A stretch of 17,026 nucleotides of DNA from Candidatus Methylomirabilota bacterium (GTDB lineage Bacteria; Methylomirabilota; Methylomirabilia; Methylomirabilales; 2-02-FULL-66-22), in contig JACQXP010000123.1 of the NCBI GenBank assembly GCA_016208645.1, forward strand, positions 1 through 17,026, read 5' to 3'. The notes beneath the pieces were generated by a model, which made no database searches, had not been told where the DNA came from, and worked only from the letters and a program-made list of their open reading frames with translations. Positions 1 to 5,791 of the stretch are shown one piece after another. Position numbers and translations under genes: made by a program. Each line of letters begins with the position of its first letter. The first letter of the stretch is position 1.

Positions 1-117
1 GAGAAATGGCCATTCCGGGCACAATTCTTCCGCAGCCATTCCGCCGCGCGGGTGTGCCGTAACCTATGGTAATGAGAGTGTAATTCTCCTCACCGGTGCC
101 TCTTGCAGTCTGGCCTG

Positions 118-591
118 TCAACACCTTTGGTGAACGGCTAGCCACCCATACCGGGGGCTGCGAATCACATACCGGCTCTGTGCACCACACAGCGGCCCGG
201 CGCCCAGGGAATGATACCGGGTCATCAGCCCGTTCCACAGGCGCGAGGCGTGGCTCTCCGCACTGCCGATGGGGACCACCTCGACCGGCCCGAGGTCCGC
301 CAGGCTGCACCGGATCGGGGGCGGCTCTTCCATGGCGGCCTCGGCCCGGCCCGGCTGGGGCCCCGCCGGGGGCCGCGGGGCCGCCGGGGGCAGGGGGATC
401 ACCCCCCGGCGATGCAACTTCAACAGGGCGACGCGGCATCCGACCTCCTTGAGCTTGCCGTTCGCACTCCGCCAGTCCAGCCACTGGCACACACGGCGAG
501 ACAGACCGCTGCGCGAGAGTCCAGGCTCAGCGGCAATGGCATCTTGGATCTGGCGGATCGTCTCCGCCGAAAACTCCAGGCCACATACCAT
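118..591 (-). pseudogene. DUF4338 (DruA-like) protein, N-terminal fragment
   Basis: The 157-residue product starts MVCGLEFSAETI and continues with SRRVCQWLDWRS, VALLKLHRRGVIPLP, a proline-rich linker, LADLGPVEVVP, then a conserved-looking stretch LWNGLMTRYHSLGAGPLCGAQSRYVI. From memory this is the order of the DUF4338 family, which includes DruA of Druantia defence systems and many transposase-linked proteins. Members I recall continue well beyond the GWLGG-like motif. Here the reading departs at YGWLA and stops five residues later, so the C-terminal half is missing. I see no continuation in positions 1-117. An upstream GTG at 618 could extend the start by nine residues; I prefer the ATG at 591 because family members begin MVCG. 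No kinase, helicase or transposase partner is visible. I read it as a decayed remnant, of moderate certainty. Confidence 0.55.
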
Positions 592-655
592 CACGCAGGC
601 AATGTACTCTCCCGGCACCCCCCGTGTTCAGCAAAAAAATGTGGGACATGATCAG

Positions 656-713
656 CCCACCGCGGGGAGAGGGGAGGGAGAGGGGGGATTTGGTCATTGG
701 TAATTGGTCATTC
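656..713. repeat. Intergenic G-run plus ATTGGTC heptamer repeat, copy 1
   Basis: A purine-rich block starting CCCACCGCGGGG and running through GGGGAG-type runs leads into GGGGGGATTTGGTC and then iterations of the heptamer ATTGGTC, ending CATTCCC. Read on the opposite strand it matches the left half of the copy at 2583-2681 almost base for base. It lies at the 3' end of the tupA-like gene, and its TGACCAAT end supplies that gene's TGA stop (708-710). Confidence 0.7.
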
Positions 714-1577
714 CCGGAGGGCGTCCTCCCGCTTGCCCGCGTCGGGGAAGAAGAGGGGTTCGCCGAAGCGGTCCACCCCGAAGGTGCGGATCACCTCCTG
801 AGCTTCCTTCGACACCATGAAGTCGGCAAAGGCCCTCCCCCCGGCCGCGTTGACCCTGGGGAACTTGGCGGGATCGGGCTCCAGCACAGAGTAAATGTTC
901 AGGAGGATCCGGTCCTTCTCCACCAGGGGGACGAGTTGCACCCGCTTCTTGAAGGCCAGGAACGTCCCCCGGTCGGTCAGGCTGTAGGCCTGCTTCTCCG
1001 AGGTGATCACCAGGGTGGCGCCCATGCCCTGCCCGGCCTGAAGGTACCAGGGGCCACTTGGGTCAAGCCGGGCTTCCTTCCACAGCTTTTTTTCCAGTTG
1101 ATACGTGCCGGAGTTGTCCCCGCGCGAGACGAAGGTGGTCTTGGCCTCGGCCAGCCGACGCAGGGCGTCCGCGGCGCTGGCCAGGCCCTTGATCCGCGCC
1201 GGGTCCCCGGCCGGCCCGACGATCAGAAAGTCGTTGTGCATCACCAGCCGCCGGTTGAGGAGGAGACCCTCGGACACGTACTTCTTCTCCGCGTCGGGGG
1301 CGTGGACCAGGCACACATCGGCCTCGCCTCTGGCCGCCAGGGCTAGGGCCTGCCCCGTTCCCACCGAGATCGTCTTCACCGTATAGCCCGTCTTCTTCTC
1401 GAAGAGAGGCACCAGGACGTCCAACAAGCCCGAGTCCTGGGTGCTGGTGGTCGTGGACAGGATGACCGTCCGGTCGGCCTGGGCCCAGCCCGAGACGGGA
1501 GGCATTATCAGAACGAAACTCAGGACGAGGGGCAGCCACACACCCATCCATGGAGCTTGGAAGCTGTTCCGTCTCAT
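708..1577 (-). CDS. tupA: TupA-like tungstate/oxyanion ABC transporter substrate-binding protein
   Basis: The 289-residue protein has an N-terminal signal peptide (basic MRRN, hydrophobic WLPLVLSFVLIMPPVSG, then WAQA before the mature part). The mature protein starts VILSTTTSTQDSGLLDVL; TTTSTQDSG is a TupA-family signature. Further on are VGTGQALALAARGEADVCLVHAP, FVSRGDNSGTYQLEKKLW and GQGMGATL, which form the ligand-binding lobes in this family. TupA delivers tungstate (or a related oxyanion) to a TupBC importer in the membrane. No tupB or tupC is present nearby, so it is an orphan or works with a distant permease. I chose ATG 1577 because GGAAAGG lies nine bases upstream and the signal peptide follows directly; the frame stays open to 1754 but that extension is not signal-like. 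It is divergent from phoB. Ligand identity is inferred, and molybdate or phosphate cannot be excluded. Confidence 0.85.
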   Translation of the reverse strand: MRRNSFQAPWMGVWLPLVLSFVLIMPPVSGWAQADRTVILSTTTSTQDSGLLDVLVPLFEKKTGYTVKTISVGTGQALALAARGEADVCLVHAPDAEKKYVSEGLLLNRRLVMHNDFLIVGPAGDPARIKGLASAADALRRLAEAKTTFVSRGDNSGTYQLEKKLWKEARLDPSGPWYLQAGQGMGATLVITSEKQAYSLTDRGTFLAFKKRVQLVPLVEKDRILLNIYSVLEPDPAKFPRVNAAGGRAFADFMVSKEAQEVIRTFGVDRFGEPLFFPDAGKREDALRE

Positions 1578-1763
1578 GCGATGAGCCCTTTCCGAGAAAG
1601 CCGTAGGACTTCCCCTATGCCGGATGTGATCGCACTGCTCCGGAACCAACCTCTTGCCCGGGTCGGGCGCTCTTCCTGTATCCCGCATGGACCGCCGAGT
1701 GTCAAATGGAAATTGGATCCCCTTGCGGCGGCTATCCTGCGCATCAACGTCCACCCGATCGCT

Positions 1764-1792
1764 ATGTCATCATCCTGTAACACGCCTGTGGT
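1764..1792 (+). promoter_or_regulatory. Pho box (three 11-bp-spaced units) upstream of phoB
   Basis: Three heptamers, ATGTCAT (1764), CTGTAAC (1775) and CTGTGGT (1786), are each spaced by four bases. This matches the 11-bp periodic CTGTCAT consensus bound by PhoB. It lies in the 313-bp divergent gap between the tupA-like gene and phoB, about 100 bases before the phoB start, so autoregulation of phoB is likely. No convincing -10 follows. I see nothing else in this gap except ribosome-binding sites. Confidence 0.6.
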
Positions 1793-1890
1793 ACCAGCGT
1801 AACGGGCGGCCTTGGCTCCTGGCCAGGGAATTCCCTTGCCGTGGGAGATCATCCCTCCCTATGATCATGCGGTCACGGTCGCGGAGGCCC

Positions 1891-2589
1891 ATGGGAACGA
1901 TCTTGGTCGTCGAAGATGAACCGGATATCGCGGACCTGGTGAAGTACCACCTGGAGAAGGCCGGCTTGCCGGCCCGTGTGGTGGGGGACGGGAAGCAGGC
2001 CCTGGATCTCATCCTCCGCGAGCGACCGGACCTCGTCGTCTTGGATCTGATGCTCCCGGGACTGGACGGTCTTGAGCTCTGTCGGCGACTGCGCGGGGCC
2101 CAAGCCACCCGGGGGATCCCCGTGATCATGCTGACCGCCAAGACCGAGGAGGTGGACCGGATCGTGGGCCTGGAGATGGGCGCGGACGATTATGTCCCGA
2201 AGCCGTTCAGCCCCCGGGAGCTGGTGGCCCGGGTGAAGGCCGTCCTGCGCCGGACGGCCGCCCCTCTCGAGCCCAGCGAAGCCCCCGTGATCGTAGGGCA
2301 TTTGCGCCTCGACCCGACTCGCCATGAGGTTACGAAGGGCGGCCAGCCGGTGTTCTTGTCCGCCATGGAATTCCGCCTCCTGGAGTTCTTCCTACGGCAT
2401 CGTGGCCGGGTCTACAGCCGAACACAACTGTTGGATTATGTCTGGGGTCAGGACCGCTTCGTGGAGCCCCGGACCGTGGATGTCCACATCCGGCGCCTCC
2501 GCGAAAAGGTCGAGCAGGATCCGCGTCGTCCCACGTTGATCCTCACCGTCCGGGGCCTCGGGTACAAGTGCCGCGACGAAAAGGAATGA
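1891..2589 (+). CDS. phoB: PhoB-type response regulator (receiver plus winged helix)
   Basis: The 232-residue protein has an OmpR/PhoB layout. The receiver (about 1-120) has acidic E8/D9, phospho-acceptor D52 in VVLDLMLPG, T82 in MLTAK and K104 in PKPFSPREL. The winged-helix domain (about 132-230) has LSAMEFRLLEFFL, YSRTQLLDYVWG, RTVDVHIRRLREK and TVRGLGYK. When phosphorylated it should bind Pho boxes, three of which occur in this window. GGAGG sits only three bases before ATG 1891. In-frame ATGs at 1861 and 1867 would add up to ten residues (a basic MIMRSRSRRP), so the start is not certain; 1891 matches the family start. The stop TGA lies inside a heptamer repeat. The phoR-like gene follows. 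Confidence 0.93.
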   Translation: MGTILVVEDEPDIADLVKYHLEKAGLPARVVGDGKQALDLILRERPDLVVLDLMLPGLDGLELCRRLRGAQATRGIPVIMLTAKTEEVDRIVGLEMGADDYVPKPFSPRELVARVKAVLRRTAAPLEPSEAPVIVGHLRLDPTRHEVTKGGQPVFLSAMEFRLLEFFLRHRGRVYSRTQLLDYVWGQDRFVEPRTVDVHIRRLREKVEQDPRRPTLILTVRGLGYKCRDEKE

Positions 2590-2681
2590 CCAATGTCCAA
2601 TGACCAAATCCCCCCCCTCCCCTCTCCCCGCGGTGGGGGACCGGGTGAGGGCAGAACGCATTGGTCATTGGTCATTGACCC
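2583..2681. repeat. Heptamer repeat element, copy 2 (phoB-phoR gap)
   Basis: The left arm is GGAATGACCAATG with further TGACCAA units, the core is C-rich then CCGCGGTGGGG and GGTGAGGG, and the right arm has two ATTGGTC heptamers ending TTGACCC. The arms are inverted relative to each other. The left half is the reverse complement of copy 1. The element fills the whole gap: it carries the phoB stop (2587-2589) and ends immediately before the phoR ATG, leaving no Shine-Dalgarno sequence. Confidence 0.75.
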
Positions 2682-4208
2682 ATGAGGCTGACGATCCTCG
2701 GCAAATCCGTCCTGAGCATCGGGCTCCTGATCGCCTTCAGCCTGACGCTGGTGGGCGTCTCCCTCGAACGGCGAGAGCGGGCGGCCCTGGTGGACCAGGC
2801 CATCGCCCGGCTGGAGGCCCAGGTGGCACTTCTGTCCGGCGAGGTCGCGGCCGCCGTCCCGGAGGGGGACGCCTGGGCTCGGCGTGTCGCCGCGCGCACG
2901 AAGGCCCGCGTCACGGTGATTGCGGGCGACGGCCGGGTCCTGGCCGATTCGGATGAGGCCTCAATCCGGATGGAGAACCATGCGACCCGTCCCGAGGTTG
3001 CGGAGGCCCTGGCAGGCGCGAGCGGCCATGCGGTGCGGTTCAGCCGGACCGTGCACCGGGACTTGGTGTATTTCGCCCAAGTGATGCCCGAGGTTGACGG
3101 GAGGCGCTTGGTCCTGCGGCTGGCCATCCCCGTCGGGGACGTCGCCCATGGATTCCGCCAATTCCGCCGCGACTTCCTGGCAATCGCGACGATCTCGCTG
3201 GCCGTCGCCATCGGCATTACTCTCCTGTGGGCCCAGCGGATCACGCGACCGCTTCGGCAGATGGTCGGCTTCGCCCGCGGGGTGGCCCAAGGGGAGATGG
3301 CACAGCGCCTTCCGGTCCGCTCCCGCGACGAGCTCGGGGAATTGACGGAGGCCTTGAACGCGATGGCGGAAGATCTCAGGGCCACGCTGCGACGCCTGGA
3401 GGAGGAAGGGCGGCGCGTCCGCACCATCATGGAGAGCATGGCCGAGGGCCTGCTCGTCATTGACGCGGGCAGTCGGATCTCCCTCCTCAACCCAGCGGCG
3501 GAGGCCTTGCTTGACCTCAAGAGGGAGACGGCCCTGGGGCAGACCCCCCTGGAGGCGGTCCGGAGCCATGAATTGCACGACCTGCTCAAGGCGGCGGTCG
3601 AGCGGGCGGGGGGCGCCAGCGCCGAGATCACCCTGGCCTATCCGCGGCGGCGCGTCCTGGCCGGCACGGCGGTGGCCATTCGGGATGCGGGTGGCGCGTT
3701 CCAGGGAACGGTGCTGGCCCTACGCGATGTCACGCAGCTCAAGCGCCTGGAGGAAGCGCGAATGGAGTTCGTGGTCAACGTGTCCCACGAACTTCGCACA
3801 CCGCTCACGGCCATCCGCGGGTATGCCGAGACCCTCCTCGACGACGGCCTGGAGAACCGGGAGGAGGCCCGGAAATTCCTGGAGATCATCCACCGCCACG
3901 CCGAGCGGCTGGGGCGCCTCCTGAACGACCTGCTGGACCTCTCCAACATCGAGCTGGGGCGGACCACGCTCCACCTCGCCCCGACGTCGCTCGCCGAGGT
4001 CATGGAGTCCGTCCTGCCCGTGATCCGGCCGCGCGCCGAGGGCCGGCGCATCCGCACCATCATGGAGAGCATGGCCGAGGGCCTGATGGTGATCGACGGA
4101 CGCGGCCGGATTTCCCTGGTCATCCCGGCGGCGGAAGCCCTGCTGGACCTCAAGAAGGATGCGGCATTGGCACAGCCGTCACGGTCCGTGCTGCCGTGCT
4201 GCGGTTAG
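2682..4208 (+). CDS. phoR: PhoR-like sensor histidine kinase, broken in the ATPase domain
   Basis: The visible domain order is: membrane helix 8-27, extracytoplasmic segment 28-164, membrane helix 165-183, HAMP about 184-236, PAS about 245-355, then a dimerisation/phospho-acceptor domain with H369 in VSHELRTPL. This is the PhoR plan: a kinase/phosphatase for PhoB. After RPRAEGR (residue 455) the ATPase N box should follow. Instead residues 457-499 repeat the beginning of the PAS domain (RTIMESMAEGL, VID, PAAEALLDLK; 32 of 43 residues equal to 246-288), and the frame ends in an octamer palindrome at 4208. The rest of the ATPase domain lies downstream in another frame. No ribosome-binding site precedes ATG 2682, which abuts a repeat, so it may be translationally coupled to phoB. 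As written it should lack ATP binding. Confidence 0.85.
   Translation: MRLTILGKSVLSIGLLIAFSLTLVGVSLERRERAALVDQAIARLEAQVALLSGEVAAAVPEGDAWARRVAARTKARVTVIAGDGRVLADSDEASIRMENHATRPEVAEALAGASGHAVRFSRTVHRDLVYFAQVMPEVDGRRLVLRLAIPVGDVAHGFRQFRRDFLAIATISLAVAIGITLLWAQRITRPLRQMVGFARGVAQGEMAQRLPVRSRDELGELTEALNAMAEDLRATLRRLEEEGRRVRTIMESMAEGLLVIDAGSRISLLNPAAEALLDLKRETALGQTPLEAVRSHELHDLLKAAVERAGGASAEITLAYPRRRVLAGTAVAIRDAGGAFQGTVLALRDVTQLKRLEEARMEFVVNVSHELRTPLTAIRGYAETLLDDGLENREEARKFLEIIHRHAERLGRLLNDLLDLSNIELGRTTLHLAPTSLAEVMESVLPVIRPRAEGRRIRTIMESMAEGLMVIDGRGRISLVIPAAEALLDLKKDAALAQPSRSVLPCCG
3417..3545 (+). repeat. PAS-start segment, original copy of intragenic duplication
   Basis: This segment codes for phoR residues 246-288. 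It shares an uninterrupted 35-base identity with 4054-4088, beginning at TCCGCACC, after which the two copies diverge steadily while staying alignable. The second copy is at 4050-4178. Confidence 0.75.
4050..4178 (+). repeat. PAS-start segment, second diverged copy inside phoR
   Basis: This codes for phoR residues 457-499 and is in frame with the preceding kinase core. Its first 39 bases differ from 3417-3455 at one position; the remainder is clearly more diverged (for example GLMVIDGRGRISLVIPA against GLLVIDAGSRISLLNPA). The gradient suggests recombination with a paralogous PAS kinase rather than a fresh tandem duplication. Confidence 0.7.
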
Positions 4209-4262
4209 GAAGTGCTGCTGTTCCGGAACGGCAGCACCGCAGCACGGCAGCACCGCAGCACC
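4187..4262. repeat. Inverted octamer array (GCAGCACC / CGTGCTGC)
   Basis: Two CGTGCTGC octamers (4187-4202) face four GCAGCAC[C/G] octamers (4231-4262). Between them, 4212-4237 is a 26-base near-perfect palindrome centred on TTCCGGAA. The array sits exactly where the kinase reading frame breaks and supplies its stop (TAG, 4206-4208). Confidence 0.8.
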
Positions 4263-4516
4263 CGATCGAGATCGTGATTGAAGACACCGGCATCGGTATT
4301 CCACAGAAGGATCTGCCCCGGATCACCGAGCGCTTCTATCGCGTGGATAAGGCCCGTTCGCGGGAGCTGGGGGGGACCGGCCTCGGCTTGGCCATCGTGA
4401 AGCACCTCGTCCAGGTCCAGCACGGCACCCTGGCGATCCAGAGCGAGATCGGCCGGGGCACCACCGTCCGCTTCACCCTGCCGGTCGCCCCCGCACCGCT
4501 GATCCCGACGATGTAG
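4196..4516 (+). pseudogene. C-terminal half of histidine-kinase ATPase domain (phoR remnant)
   Basis: From about 4262 the reading is PIEIVIEDTGIGIP, then DLPRITERFYRVDKARS, GGTGLGLAIVKHL and GRGTTVRFTLP. These are the D box (DTGIGIP), F box (RFYRVD) and G2 box (GTGLGLAIVK) of a PhoR-type HATPase domain. The N box is missing. The open frame begins at a GTG (4196) within the octamer palindrome, with no ribosome-binding site, and overlaps the end of the upstream kinase frame. I read it as the displaced C terminus of the same phoR, not a separate gene. It would fit directly onto the kinase core if about 60 residues of normal sequence were restored. An assembly error is possible. Confidence 0.75.
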
Positions 4517-4521
4517 GAACG

Positions 4522-4600
4522 ACGTTCGGCGGTTCAGCAGTTCGACAGCTCTTATAGGAGGGCCGAACAGCCGAATCCCTCGAACAGCCGAACGTTTCTG
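4522..4600. repeat. Inverted octamer array (GTTCGGCN family)
   Basis: Three direct octamers (GTTCGGCG, GTTCAGCA, GTTCGACA) are followed by a short spacer and by their inverted counterparts, seen as GCCGAACAGCCGAA and CGAACAGCCGAAC. The design is the same as the array at 4187-4262 but with a different unit. It lies just after the phoR remnant and before the Pho box at 4634. RNA from it could fold into a long imperfect hairpin, but no T-run follows. Confidence 0.65.
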
Positions 4601-4633
4601 GCCTACCACCTTCCCCGTCAGGAATTCACTCAG

Positions 4634-4673
4634 ATTTCACCCACCTGTCATCCGCTCGTCATCCAACTGCTCT
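4634..4673 (+). promoter_or_regulatory. Pho box (four units) upstream of receiver gene
   Basis: Heptamers ATTTCAC (4634), CTGTCAT (4645, exact consensus), TCGTCAT (4656) and CTGCTCT (4667) recur every 11 bases. A weak fifth unit AATTCAC lies at 4623. TACGCT (4673-4678), ten bases after the strong pair, is a possible weak -10. The start codon of the receiver gene is at 4711, so this should be its promoter. Confidence 0.7.
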
Positions 4674-4710
4674 ACGCTTCCCTCAACCTTCCACCCATTC
4701 GTGAGGACCC

Positions 4711-5148
4711 ATGCGCCACGTTGTGATCATCGAGGACGAACCGGATATCGCCGAACTGCTGGCCCGCCGCTTTGGGTCAGAGGGGTTCCGCGTCGCCACG
4801 GCCAGCGACGGCCGGGCCGGCCTCCATGCCGTCCACCTATATCACCCGGACCTCATCATTCTTGACCTCTTGCTCCCCACGATGAACGGCTGGGAGGTCT
4901 GCTGTTCGCTCAAGGCCAACCCGGCCACCCATGACATCCCCGTCATCATCCTATCCGCCGTCGGCAGTTCGGAGGACCGGATTGCCGTCCTGGAAATGGG
5001 TGCGGACGACTACATCGTGAAGCCGTGCAGCGTGAAGGAGGTCATCGCCCGTGCCCGGGTCATCCTGCGTCGCGGGGAGCTGGCGCACGGCAGGAGGGGA
5101 GGGAGGGACCAGGCAGATGGAGACGGCAACCATCCTGATTGCGGATGA
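4711..5148 (+). CDS. Receiver-only response regulator
   Basis: The 145-residue product is one CheY-like receiver with little else: E9/D9-type acidic pocket in IIEDEPDIAELL, phospho-acceptor D52 in IILDLLLP, S82 in ILSAVGS, and K104 in DYIVKPCSVKE. The fold ends near residue 121 (VILRRG). The remaining tail is low-complexity and overlaps the next gene by 32 bases. It resembles the receiver half of an OmpR/PhoB regulator without the DNA-binding domain, so it either lost its output or acts by protein contact or as a phosphate sink. GAGGA lies three bases before the ATG. The upstream Pho box suggests induction in phosphate starvation. Both the truncation and a genuine single-domain design remain possible. 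Confidence 0.8.
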   Translation: MRHVVIIEDEPDIAELLARRFGSEGFRVATASDGRAGLHAVHLYHPDLIILDLLLPTMNGWEVCCSLKANPATHDIPVIILSAVGSSEDRIAVLEMGADDYIVKPCSVKEVIARARVILRRGELAHGRRGGRDQADGDGNHPDCG

Positions 5149-5359
5149 CGACATCACCTGGATGGACTGCATGGCCAGCCTTTTGGAGGCCGAAGGCTAC
5201 AGGGTCCTGCGAGCGCGAACGGGCGTAGACGCACTGTACCAGGCGCGGATGCGGCGGCCGGACCTGATCCTGCTGGACCCCGGCCTTCTCCAGTTGAATG
5301 GCTGGGAGGTCTGTCGGCGGCTGGGGGATTTTCTTCACCGGCGGGCCGTCGCCGCATGA
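5117..5359 (+). CDS. Truncated response-regulator receiver
   Basis: The 80-residue product has the first half of a receiver: acidic triplet D10-D12 in ILIADDDITWMD, then AEGYRVLRARTGVDAL, and a probable phospho-acceptor D54 in LILLDPGLL followed by NGWEVCRRL. It then runs into DFLHRRAVAA and stops, so the Thr/Ser and Lys switch residues and the last strands and helices are absent. Other frames downstream do not continue the receiver. GGGAGGGA is eight bases upstream of the ATG, so it may be translated. It is probably a decayed duplicate of the receiver gene before it, since both share the NGWEVC motif. A stable function is doubtful. Confidence 0.6.
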   Translation: METATILIADDDITWMDCMASLLEAEGYRVLRARTGVDALYQARMRRPDLILLDPGLLQLNGWEVCRRLGDFLHRRAVAA

Positions 5360-5391
5360 GGCCCGCGACCAACAGCAGGCGTTTCCCGGAG

Positions 5392-5436
5392 AATTCATCC
5401 CCTTGTCATCGAAATGTCACAGTCGTGGCCGATACT
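5392..5436 (+). promoter_or_regulatory. Pho box and -10 ahead of the small membrane protein and pstS
   Basis: AATTCAT (5392), TTGTCAT (5403) and ATGTCAC (5414) recur at 11-base spacing. GATACT (5431-5436) begins ten bases after the last unit, the spacing known for PhoB-dependent promoters that lack a -35. Transcription would start near 5443, before the small membrane protein and pstS. This is the best-formed Pho promoter in the window. Confidence 0.75.
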
Positions 5437-5479
5437 TCTGGGTGTTATGGGAGCGGTCTCCGGCCACGCTTCACCCGAG

Positions 5480-5713
5480 ATGAAACCACTCTTGGACGCC
5501 GTCTTGTTCCTCGCCTGGGTCGCCGCGTATCTCGGCGCGGTGTCCTGGGTCAGCCGCTATCGCAAGGCGAAAGCCCATGCCCTGGGACCCACGGGGCGCG
5601 CCGATTACCGGGCGGACAGGGATCTCGCCCTGAGGCTGGTGATTTTCGTTCTGGGTTTCGTGATGCTCCTCGTGGGCTATTTCGCAACGCGCATGATCGG
5701 CCAGTACTTCTGA
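5480..5713 (+). CDS. Small two-helix membrane protein, Pho-controlled, unknown function
   Basis: I do not recognise this 77-residue protein. It begins MKPLLDAVLFLAWVAAYLGAV (helix 1, about 5-24), has a basic polar loop (RYRKAKAHALGPTGRADYRADRD), then a second helix (about 50-68, LRLVIFVLGFVMLLVGYF) and a short tail. This suggests an inner-membrane protein with a positive middle segment. The frame is open from ATG 5414, but that codon lies in the Pho box and before the predicted transcription start, so I prefer ATG 5480; ATG 5447 is also possible. No strong ribosome-binding site helps. It is the first gene after a Pho promoter and lies just before pstS, which hints at a role in phosphate uptake or sensing. 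Confidence 0.55.
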   Translation: MKPLLDAVLFLAWVAAYLGAVSWVSRYRKAKAHALGPTGRADYRADRDLALRLVIFVLGFVMLLVGYFATRMIGQYF

Positions 5714-5715
5714 GG

Positions 5716-5739
5716 CTGCCGCCCCATGCCAGGCGGCAG
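5716..5739 (+). promoter_or_regulatory. Hairpin between the small membrane protein gene and pstS
   Basis: CTGCCGCC (5716-5723) pairs perfectly with GGCGGCAG (5732-5739) around an eight-base loop. No T-run follows, so it looks more like an RNA processing or stabilising hairpin ahead of pstS than a terminator. Confidence 0.45.
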
Positions 5740-5791
5740 ACTGATCGCGTGCCAGTAGCTATATGAACCACACCCAAAGGAGGAGTGAACT

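Noticed and set aside
4231..4262. Four tandem octamers resembling a tiny CRISPR or VNTR
   Set aside because: Units are contiguous without spacers and have inverted partners, so it is an inverted octamer array, not CRISPR.
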